The position numbers and the translations under genes were made by a program. The notes under the pieces are model-generated. The model did not search any database, was not told where the DNA came from, and saw nothing but the letters and a program-made list of their open reading frames with translations. Positions 13,225 to 24,800 of a stretch of DNA of 64,000 bases are shown piece by piece; positions within the stretch are counted from its first letter, which is position 1, and each line of letters begins with the position of its first letter. The stretch comes from Nymphaea colorata (lineage: Eukaryota > Streptophyta > Magnoliopsida > Nymphaeales > Nymphaeaceae): the NCBI RefSeq assembly GCF_008831285.2, contig NC_045151.1, forward strand, positions 11,274,571-11,338,570, written 5' to 3'.

Positions 13225-16200
13225 TTTTTTACAACAAGCATCAACAGTAATGGCAGCTATACAATAATAAAAGTAAAAAAGTAATAATATTTTTTTTTCT
13301 TTATACTTCCACTGAGGAACTTCGTGCTCCAGATATCTTTTATAGCTCACAAAAAAAAGGCCTTGGAAATCATCTGCGCTCTATGAACTGCTCCCAATAA
13401 GTCACACAGGTGTGGGTTCGGGTGCATGTACAGGGAAGCAGATATTGGTACGGAAGAAAAAATTGTGGTTTGGATCTGTTCCAATCTGAAACCCATCTAA
13501 ACATGACAGTGCTGTACCTGCATGGCAGTACTGCCATACCAGTACTGGTAGTTGCGCAAAATTGGCGTATCCTTATGCTCCAATGATTTGCGTTAGAGTG
13601 CTACTATTTATGTCCTCTGTTTACCTTTTAGATAGTGTTTTGGATGACACATTGAAAATGTTTTTTCAGAAAACTTGGTTTCGTGGGGAACGAGTTTTCA
13701 AAATCATTTTTTCATGTTTGGGTGGACAGGCAAGGAAACTGGCTTTTAGATGAATAACTTGAAGCGGTAGTTTTTTTACTCCCTTATGAATGCAGTGTTT
13801 TCAATGAAAAACCCATTTTTCTGAGAACTCTGTTCTCAAGCCATCCAAACAAACTAAAAAAGGCATTTTTGGACCTGTTTTGCCTCCAAAACGCCTTTTT
13901 TTTGTGTACCCAAGATTCCAAATACACCCTTAATTTCCTTCTATTTTTAGCCATTAGATTTTCTCTTGCTTTCAGGTTGTTGTGCTACTTCTGTTGCTTA
14001 ATTTGGCAACCATTATTGATGTAATTGTGCACTTGCTACAAAATTGCAGGAGTGCTTGTATGTTTTAGTTTGTGATGATTCTGCTGCTGTGGCATCAACA
14101 GCCCAAGAGTACCTGGAAATTTTAATGTTGGACAACAAATATCTTGAAGAACATGAGATTGCCAAAACTCTTCAAAGGTTTTTCCTTCCATTATCTCTCT
14201 CTCTCTCTCTCTCTCTGGATTTTATATTTTTAAGAATTGGGGCTCATGCTTTTTTGTGGCCAAACCTGGTTTCATGTTTGCTGTACAGTCTCATCAGGCA
14301 ACTCCCCAAAGTAGTGCTGGGAAGTGAAGATACAGTTGCCCTGTCACATGCTCAAAAATTGCTTGCTGCTGTCTACTATGCTGGTCCTCAGCGTGTGGTG
14401 GACCATATTCTTGGTTCACCGGTAAGGATCAATACACTCAGAGACTGTGTTATTTTGTTTATATGGATTCTGGTATCCTTTGTAGAAAATTCTGTTAAAA
14501 TTTTTAGAATAGAAACTAAATTAGATACCAATAGCTCTAGTTATGTTATTAGATCTTCAAGATATTACTTTTTGTTCTCAGTTAAAAGTGATTTTTCCTT
14601 ATGCTTTTAAACTGCAAAAACATATGTTGATCATATATAAATGATATGATTAAAGCAACGTACATTTCTCAGTGATATGTTGTCCATCCTCATTGAAAGT
14701 TAGACCTACGTTGTCCATCCTTGGTGAAAATTAGACCAAACATGAGTTCAACCCAAGGATCTTTTGTTGTGCAATTTTTTTTCGAAACCTAAGTCACAAA
14801 GACACTTTTAAAATGTAGAATTACCTGCTCGAGGTGACCCGACACATGTATAGGTATGGGTGTGGTAGTGGACACAACTTGGATGTGCATCTGATCATGT
14901 CTGGTGTGGTCCACGCAACCAAGACCGAGTCCATCCAATTATAAACTTCGTCAAAGTTGATCGAGTCTAAAAACATCCGACTTTTAGAGTTTTTTTTTTT
15001 TTTTGGTCAGTTTCCCTTAGAACAACTTTCGAAGGCTGCTCTAACTTCTAAGTTCTCCTATACATAGTTGACAAACTCACCAATCCGACCTGCGAGTCGC
15101 TTGAGTTAGCTATGATTGCCATTTATTGGATTAGGAGTTAGGACCTGCCGGAGTCGGTTGGGATCATCAATAACTTACAAGTTTCTGTTATACTGTAAGC
15201 TGGTAGACTGGAAGGAAAACTTCTTTGTGTGTTTGTCAAGTTGGCAAGTTTTACATTGGAAGCGCTTAGACATGGAAACATTAGGGAGAACTTGATGCAA
15301 CTTCAATGGAGAAGGATGACCCAACCACAAGTGTCACTGTTACAGAGTTGGCTTTTGAGACACAGAAGTCGCTGCAGTACAAACAAGTGTTGACAATAAA
15401 TAGACTCCCCCTTGCTCATGGCCTCCGCCAATCATGTTCCTAGTTTGTAAGTACCGAAAAACACAACAATCAAAGTCAAAGATGACTCTACATTTCAGAC
15501 TAGAGGTCAACTGCTTTACTGACAACAGATTCGTAGGCAATATGGAGTAACACATTCAATAAAATCAAAAGGAGGAGATATTTTAACATCCCCACTCTCC
15601 AAATGGGAGATAATCTATCATCAGCCAATTTAACAAACTGTAGCTGATCAAACCTGGTCAAGAATGAGAACAAGTGTGGCCAGCTACAAAAATGCTTCGA
15701 GACACCTGAGTTAATCATCCAAACTGTACTTGGGTCATGCGAAACCATGGAAGGGCAGAGCAAGCAGCAGCTGATAAGGATGATGTAGCAGCACTATGTG
15801 ACAATGCTCATGCTCTACCTTGCTCAGGCCGAGAGAGAAAGATTCAGATGAGGTTGAACTCTCTCCACTGGCTGCTGCCTACGCCATTCTTGTAGGAGCT
15901 GTAAATGAAGTGCCTTTGCCTATGGGAGCCTTGGTTCCTCTCCTCTTTGTGCCTCTAGATAGTCTACCATAGATATCCCAGCACCTGTCCACAAGATGAC
16001 CAATTTTCCCATAATAGGTGCACGAAAATCTACCACGTCCTCCTATTCCATGACCTGTACCTTTTCCTCTTGAGACAGAAGAAGAACAAGATCCACTTCC
16101 ACTGGATGCTACCAATGCTGAAGCAGGTGTGTCACTGACCGACTGAGATAAAGTGACAGCCAAGCGACTCCAGCGAGCATTTGGGGCCGTAGCAACTGAG

Positions 16201-19200
16201 TACTCCGGAAACAAGCCTGCCAAAAAGTTTGAGACCATACTTTGTTCATAATGAGATTTATAGCAAGACTTACATGGAGGCCTGAAACTGAAAGATTTAA
16301 GTTTTTCAAAGGTAGCCTTGATGGCTGCAAAATGTTGGGGCAAAGTTATAGACTCATATTTCCTTGTTGTAGTTTGTATAATTCCTCTTCTACTTGAAAC
16401 ACCTTACTCATTTTTTTTATGCAAATAAGTCTGGCATCGGAAGTCTCACATATCCTTAGCAGTAGTATAATATGCAATGGTAGGAGCGATTGTAGAATCC
16501 ACACTATTCATTTTCCAGCACATAGCCATGATATTATCTTCTTCTCAGGTAGCATATTTTCCACTCTTAACTTCTTGTTCAGCTTCATCAAGTAAATATT
16601 TCCTTCGATGTCCAGTGACAGACATTATGAACGATCTTGACCAAATTTCATAGTTAATGGCATCCAATTTAACTATGCAACCATAAGAAAATGGATTGCC
16701 CCCAATTTTGAACTCAGAGGACTCAAGTTTGGGATTTTCGGCTATCTTGAATCTGCCTTCAAGAATTTGTAAAGATTAAGGCACGTCCACACTGCCCACA
16801 ACTAAATTTAACGATCAAAAAAAAAAAAAAATCCCAAGCAGCACAACGGGCGCCCCAAAAAAAGAAAATAGATAGGCTAGAGACAAACAGTTGTGACCAG
16901 CTGATAGGCAGATCTTCAAAGAAAGAAACCAGTAGATAAATCAGCATTACAACTTAATATGATAAACTGGTGTAAAGTTGTAATCCATGAACAGAACCAA
17001 CAACTATCTTCACCATAGACTGCTGTCTGCTTTCCGACAGCCATACCACTACTAATCTACAAAAGAAACCTTACTTGTGAGTCTGCAATGCCACGATATG
17101 TTGGCCACAAGTGCTGTCCACGTCCAACAAATTGCAGGACGTCTCAATGGAAACAAAATTGCCCGCTTGAATGAATTAGAGAAGGTAGAGTTCCTGATGC
17201 AAGCTCAGCTTGCAGAAGCGACAATCAAAATTTTTGAAAGCAAAAGTAAGTATGCTAAGCGACAAAGTAAATGAAAAGACAAATAACGAAAGGAACATTT
17301 ACTTCTTTGACTTCAAAGTCCTTTACAAAATAAGTCGTCGCCCATTTACATGGACGAGAGAAAGTAATGGATCGGGTCTTGAACAAGTACCCCGAATCTG
17401 AATGGGTCCACACAGATGCAAACTGAACATAATTACAAAATGGATCTCAAAACAATATATATATATATATAATCCAAAATCACAATTCAACCCTTGGTGT
17501 GTCTCCAGTATCTACGCAGGGGCACTTCATCTCGACTATGCTTCAAATCTGCTTGGCCGGTACCATTTCCTCCCTTAGGAATACATTATAGAAACTGTAA
17601 AAGGAAAGAAGGAAGGGGAAAGTTTTTTTTTTTCTCTTTCTACACTCCTCTCTCGTGGTAAGTTCCCCAAGAAAACCCACCTCCCCCCTCCTTTCAATGC
17701 AGAGTAAGGATTTAATAGAGGCCTCCGAAGTCTTGACAGAGGCTTACATATTCTCCACTTCAAAATAATCTTATTCACAGCTTTTCCGCTTTTGACGGTA
17801 GTAAGTGAAGCGATAAAATTACGTTATTAGTGGATGTCCTGTCTTATGCGATTGAGTGCACTTTGATTTTTTTGGACAAAACATCGTTCGGCTGAGTGGT
17901 CCCATGAAGGAACCACTTTCTTTTGTCTGTCACATAGTACCGACTTTCGGTCGGGTGGTCCAAAAAGAACCACCTTCTTTTGTCGTTCATATGGACATAT
18001 TGTCTAGAGAGGAATCAGATTCCCTCTTGGCTCTTGTAATGTAGTCTCAGTGGAGTACGTGGAAAGATGGGTTGTCGGTTGTCCTCTTCTGCGTGTTACT
18101 ATCGGCCAGTGTTGTACGTATCGTACGGTACAGCCCCGTATCGTACGATACGTATCGTCGCGTTTCAAAAATGCGATACGATACACCACATGTATCGTAC
18201 AGTTACGATACAGGCACCGTATTGTACGATACAGTTACGATACGGTTACAATACATTACGATACGATTACGATACGGTACGATACAGTAATTTTTATTGA
18301 TTTTTTATTATTTTTTGAGAATTTCTTATATTTTTTCTGTTTTTTTTTTTAAAAATACGATACGGTTGCAATACGTTACGATATTTTACGATGCAACGTA
18401 TCTTAAAAGCTAGACCGATATAACTTATGATACACTTTTTACAACATTGCTGTCGGCCTTCTTGTTGTAAAAATTCTTAGTCCGTCTTTGCTTTTTATTG
18501 TCGTCATTTTTCTTCTACATGCATAGCAAGTGCCTGCTTGGTGCTTTATGAGGTGGCAATAGGCTTTGGTTGTATCTTTAGAGTCTTGTATGTCCCATTT
18601 GTCTATACGATCTATGAATCCTTGGAGTTTTACTAGTGCAATGGTATCTTTCTTTTTTGAGCAATCTTTAAATAGCATATCTACTGGTGGAAGAGTGATG
18701 CCACCATATTCCTCTTTCTGCTTGTGATTTTGCAGTGTTTACAATAATTTTCATATCCAAGGCATGTAGGTAGTGTACAAACTTCAGTTTGTCCTCTATC
18801 TGGGGATATGGTTTTTGCTTTTGATTTGTGCGAAAAGTCAATTGGAAGTCTTTACTTACAAGTCCTATTTGGACTAGGTGAATTCTTTTCTTTTCTTTTC
18901 AAGAATCGTCTGGAAGACTGATTAGTTTTGGTGTTGCTGAAAACAATTTTAGAAAAACTATAGATTCAGCTGTAAAACCAGGATTTCCTGAAGTAAATTC
19001 TCTTACAACATTATCTAATTTTGGAGGTAGTAAACTGATTTCCTTAAATGAAGGGGATAAGTAAATCATGGCTAAGGAGCCATATTGAAACCATTTTTGA
19101 ATAAATTTTGGGTTACAACCTTGTAAACAAAGGGTCCTAAGATAGAATCCAAAACAATCAGTAAGATATTCTTCATTTGGGCCTTCTACTGGCAACTGGG

Positions 19201-21743
19201 GTGGTTCAGCTAAGTTATGAAAATTTATGTCAATGAATTCTGGAATTTGGATGATGTCGTCAAAGATTTTTGAAAGATGAGTTTTCGTGGGAGTGCCAAA
19301 AACTGCTTTCACAAAAAGTTGACTTTTTGATGTTCTTGCCTCTTGTACACATTTCCCTCTTTCATATGAAAGCTGGGTTTTTTGGGTCGTGATGACACCT
19401 TTTGTGGACATTGTAACTCATTTTGTCTCCACTGTTTGTAGGAGATCGACGGCTTCATCCAGCCTTTTAGTCGGTTCAGAGTGTTGATCAAGTACCTTTA
19501 CTTTATTACCAACTTCTCTTGTTCTTTGCAGAAACCGACTACCATGTCGATTGCTTTTGAAAGTTCTTTCACCATGCTATCCATTCTGTATTGATTTGAG
19601 GCGAGAGAGGATCTCTGCAATGTTGTTATCTTTTCCCTTGATATGCTCAAAAACGATTTGAGCCGAATAATTTGATAGAGTATCTCTGAAATTCAACCAT
19701 TTTCTTGTAGAAGAGTTTTTCCTTGTCTCATGTAATTGAGCATGAAACTTTACAATAGCTTCACAGTCAATTCGAATAGAGAATTGTTTTCGAAGTATAA
19801 ATAATTCAAAGGATTTCAAGGCATAAATGATAGCTAATAATTCAATGTTTATTGATGAAATGTTTCATTTTTCCATAAATTTTCCTGGTAACGACATATT
19901 TCTTCGATTGCTTTTGAATCATACTTGGAGGGTTTAGCTCATAAAACTGCGCCCCACCCAAGATGTGATCCGTCTGTTTGGACTATTAGATAGTTTGAAC
20001 TAAGTGGTAGTCTGAGGCGTTTTAGTTTACTAACCAGATATTTAATCTTTTTTACTTGTTCTATATCTAAAGAATAGAACTCCACTAAGTTTTAACTTAG
20101 CATATAGGCTAGCAACTTGATGGTGTAGTTGTGGGATATATGTTCTGGTGTAGTTTAGGATGCCTAGGAACTGTTGGAGTGCCTTTTTCTCTTCTACTTT
20201 GTCTGGGAATTCTTTGATAATTTTGTTTGTAATGTGAGTTTGAAGATTTATGTATCCAGTTCCAATTTCTATCCCAAGGAATTTGATATGGGTTTGGAGT
20301 AATTCCATTTTTTTCTTTGAAATAATAATACCCTGTTCTTCAAATGTTTCGAAGATTTTTTTTCAAATGTTTAATATGTTCATTTTTTGCTTTAGAAAAA
20401 ACAATAATGTCATCAACATAAATGATGGAGAATTGTTTGCATTTTTCTATTGCATTATCCATTTTTCTTTGAAAAACACTTGGTGCATTTTTTACACCAA
20501 AAGGCATTACTAACCATTCGTTGTGACCTTGTGGACATGTAAAAGTTATCCATTCTATGGATTTGTCCTCCATTTTTACTTGCCAAAACCTACTTTTGCA
20601 GTCAAATTTTGAAAAATATCTTTTATTTTGTATCTTTTGGATGAAAGTATCTTTGTTGGGGATGTTGTATCCATCACCCCTTGTATTGTCATTTGTGCAC
20701 TTGTACTCATACAAATAACTTTTAGCTTGAGTAATTCTGTAATATGCTCTTCTATATCTCTTTCTTCTTCAAGAGAATGTTTTATATTTGCTGTTTTAAT
20801 GCTCAAGTTTGGATTTATTATGTCTAGGTTACAAATTATCTTATTTTTCTCCCAATGTCTGAGGATTTCTCCTAGAATTTATAGTTTTGAAAGTTTAGAG
20901 ATAATATCATCTAGTCCATGGTAACTAGAATGAATGCCAATTTGGTTAAAGATAGTATATTATTCTTTTATTGTCTAAGAGATATTTGTTCAAAGTTCAA
21001 ACCTGCAAAGGTCTATGTCTGTTAGCCCTTCATAAGGAATCAGATATTTTACTTCGCTTTCTACAAAGGTAGAGAGGTATTGTCTATCTACTACTGTTTG
21101 TTATACAAAATTTTCATGCTTTTGATGCTTTTATTTGCATTGTCCTTTAACAGGGCAAGTGCAATCTTGATCTGCTATGCAATTTCACTTTGCTGATGCA
21201 AAAGATGGAGTAACAGTAGGGGGATGTAATCATCATTAAAAATGGTATTAGGATCCCTGTGGAGTTGCATTCCTTGTTTAGAAATAACTATACTTTCTTG
21301 GCATCCTATATGAAAAGATAGGCCAATAATAAAATATGTAGGATGAATATCTAAATCTCTAACATAAATTTTTGGGCAATCAATTGGGTTAATTTTCCTT
21401 GTACGGTTACAAGTTGAAATTTAACCAATTCTTTTGGGATGTATTCAGAATCAGAAATTTTTATTCCTGCCATTGTTTTTGCCAGGATAGGCTTTTTCAT
21501 TTGTTTTCTATATTTTGGATCTACTAGGGATTTATCTCAAATGGTATTTGTACATCCTGTTGCAATTAAAGCTTGGGTTTCAATAATAGTTTTTCCTATT
21601 GTTATTTTACACTGTACCATTAATTGGTGGAGGAATTTTTCTGTTTCTTCTTTGTCAAGGAAGCCTATTAGATCTGTTGGATTAACTTCTTTGTGCATTA
21701 AAGTAGAAGAAGGAATTTTCTTTACTAGTTGTTCTTGTAAATC

Positions 21744-21812
<69 letters not shown>

Positions 21813-24800
21813 TATGTATCATTGTCATAGAAAACACGTCTTATTCGAAAAAACGCATATAACACGCGAAAAATAAGTCAGCCGTATAAAATGTGAAAAA
21901 AGCGTCTTTCTTAAAAAAATGCTAGAAATAAAAAACGTGAAAAAAAACATGTATTGTACGCGTTTTTTTGTATTTTTTATTTTTTTTATAATTTTTGGGA
22001 TTTATTAAATGTTTTAAATTTTTTAAAAATTTGTTGAGATTTTCCTGAGATGTATAATTTTGTCGTATTATACCTGAGAAATTCCTCGCCGTATGGTACC
22101 CGTACACGATATATGTGACAATGATAAAAAGTATTACTTTTTCCTTTTCTAGTCAACCTGTGATTGGCAAACTAACCCAAAGGAAGCTGTCCTCATTTTA
22201 AATGTGTCTGTACATAACGTGTATATATATATATATATATTATATATATATAGTTATCTGTCTTTTCTTGCTTTGTGTATGCACTATGCCTTTTTGGTGT
22301 ACCAGGAAAAGTTGGTGAATCTGAGTTATCAAAATTTCAGGTGACTACTGTTCAATTTTTGGACTCTTTGTCTCTATCGCTGAGCCATAATTCAGTATAT
22401 GCTGGTTCTTTCGGGAAGCTCATGCTCACAAATCCTTCTCCAGCAGGATATTTGCAATCATTGGCTGAGTTGACTAATATCAGTCACTTAAATTCTAGCC
22501 GTACCACACCAAATATTCTACCAATAATTTCAAATATTCCATCTCCTCTTGGAACACGGATTGGGAATCCGGCAGAAATGGTTTATCCAGAGCATGAACT
22601 TCCTCGCATGCCTCCTTGGTTCAGCCGTTTTGGTGCTCAGAAGCTATACAAGGCAGTTTCGGGGATACTTAGACTCATTTCTGTTTCTTTGATTATAGGT
22701 AATTCTTTCTCCTTATTGCTTTATTATCCAGTTTAATTCTTATATGCCATGGAAACTGGAGTGCTCATATTCTGGTTAATTAATTTCGCTAGACTGCAGA
22801 GACGAGCTTGTCTTATCCAGTCTTATTGAAATCCCTCTGGAGTATCTGCGTAAATTGATCTTTGAGCTCCGGCAGAAGGACTACAAAAAGGAAAGTTGGC
22901 ATTCTTGGTATGTGGGGACTGGTTCAGGTAGATTGCTGCGCCAGGCGAGCACTGCAGTATGTGTTATAAATGAGATTATGTATGGTATATCTGGCCAGTC
23001 ACTCAACCTGTACATTGATATGTTTGAGAAGTCTGGAAGGAAATTGGCTGGAGAACAGTGGCATTTGAAGGGAGAAACTGCACAGAGCATTGGGGCAGAG
23101 AGAATGCCTGCTAAATCTGCCGTTCAGCAGTCTGTTAATTGGATGTCTTCTAAAAGAGCTGATGCAAAGAACCAGGCAATTGATTGTATTGGGAATATTT
23201 TGCATGAATATTTATCTCAAGAAATTTGGAGCCTTCCGGTGGATCAAAGTTCCCTAAACAGAAATGCTTGGGAAAATTTGACTTCCTATTTTTTCCAGGA
23301 TACTTCAATGCTACAGCAGGAAGGTTTTCGTTTGTAACAAGTTTATTCATTTGCTTCTGTTTTAAATTAGGATATTTTTTTATGTCCTCTAACATTGGTT
23401 ATCATTGTGGTGTTATCATGCAGGTCATAATTGATGGCTTGGGCGTATTCAGTGTGTCTCTTGGGAAGGATTTTAAAAGAAGTGGATTTTTGCTGGATTG
23501 CCTATACCTCTTACTGGAGAACCTTATCTGTTCAAATGATCAAATAAAACGTGCTTCAGATGCTGTCTTACATACACTTTCAACTTCTTTGGGGCATACA
23601 AATGTGAGTTGTCCGAGTTCTTGTTCATGCTTTGTCGTAAAATTGGCTGCTTAGCTTATACTTAATAGATATTGTGCATTAACTTTGGAACAGGTGAGGG
23701 ATCTGGTCGTTGAAAATGCAGACTACATTGTTGATTCTTTGTGCCGCCAGCTGAGACATCTTGATCTCAACCCTCAAGTTCCTAATGTGATTGCTGCTGT
23801 GCTTTCCTACATTGGGATGGCTCATGATATATTGCCATTATTGGATGAGCCGGTATCAATTGACCAATCTTATTAGCAGTTTATGTTGAATTGGAGTCAC
23901 TATTAAATCCTATATATTTGCTTTAGGCCTAACTTTTCAAAATAAAGTTTCTGGAGTTCATTCCTGCAGCACAACTTTCCCAAAACTGTATAACGAGCTG
24001 GTCTGGTCACTTTTTTCTTCTTTGGTTCCTTTTCAGTTTTGGGTGCAAGGTTTTGAGCATAGAGTATGAGAATATGTTTGGAAAAGAAGCTGTTTTGTAA
24101 TATATGTTGTGGACTTTTTTTAGTTGATAGGATGATGCTTTCACCACTAGGCCTGTGAAACAGAAACTGAGGAATTATCTATTTATCTGCAGTCTTATGT
24201 CTTGTTTCCGTGATTCTGTTTGTCCTTGTCTCAACAGACACCTATTTTATGCATCTATTAGGACACGGTACGTGAAAATTTTTCTCTTCTTGCATGTTTG
24301 GGCTAGAAAGTAATGCACCAAAATTGAATTTCAGGCTAAGGAACAATGCATTATGAATTGCCTTATGAATCCTTCATTATGGCAAATTATATTCTACATA
24401 GTAAAAAAGCTAGTCATCTGGTATTTGGGCCATATGACATGGATTCTGCAGATATGAAAGGTGATGTGATATTGTTCTTTGTTATTATTGATATCTGTGC
24501 TTCCCATTTGCGGATGGGTGCTGATGCTTTGTAGGACGAGTGGGGTACTTCATGTTCCGTACTTCAAGGAAGAGTAGCAGTTAAATAATTCTCTCTTCAT
24601 CTATGGACTTGCTTGTGTTCTCTTGCTTCAACTCCATTTCATTTTTGAGAAGATTAATATGCCAATGATTTATTGACATCAGGATATGCACATAGGTATG
24701 GTGCAGTGTTAGTTAGTATAGGAAGGAAAAGAGGCATTAGTTGAATAACCTACTTGCATCATTTTTATTTCCACCAAATAAGAAGGTAGCCTCTTTAAGG

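Larger units (their letters stand above)
18450..21747 (-). mobile_element. Endogenous pararetrovirus fragment (Caulimoviridae, florendovirus-like)
   Basis: On the minus strand the order is an aspartic-protease-like region (about 21.7-21.2 kb), reverse transcriptase (20.8-20.3 kb), connection and RNase H (20.3-19.6 kb), then a downstream frame of unknown function (19.4-18.4 kb). RT blocks such as [16 protein letters not shown] and [12 protein letters not shown] are of the Caulimoviridae type rather than gypsy. No integrase or LTR is present, as expected for a pararetrovirus. Multiple stops and frameshifts show that it is inert. Movement-protein and coat-protein regions were not seen, so the copy is 5'-truncated at a (TA)n tract. 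The downstream extra frame is the basis for preferring a florendovirus-like assignment (inference). Confidence 0.75.

Noticed and set aside
13009-13350. 113-codon minus-strand frame with poly-Ser-Leu
   Set aside because: It is generated by the (GA)n microsatellite.
18050-18352. Tyr/Arg-rich overlapping frames in three phases
   Set aside because: They are translations of the TACGATAC palindromic array in a hAT element; open frames in all phases follow from the repeat itself.
18107-18440. CRISPR-like array of regular repeats
   Set aside because: The units are irregular, palindromic and without unique spacers, and the context is a plant intron.
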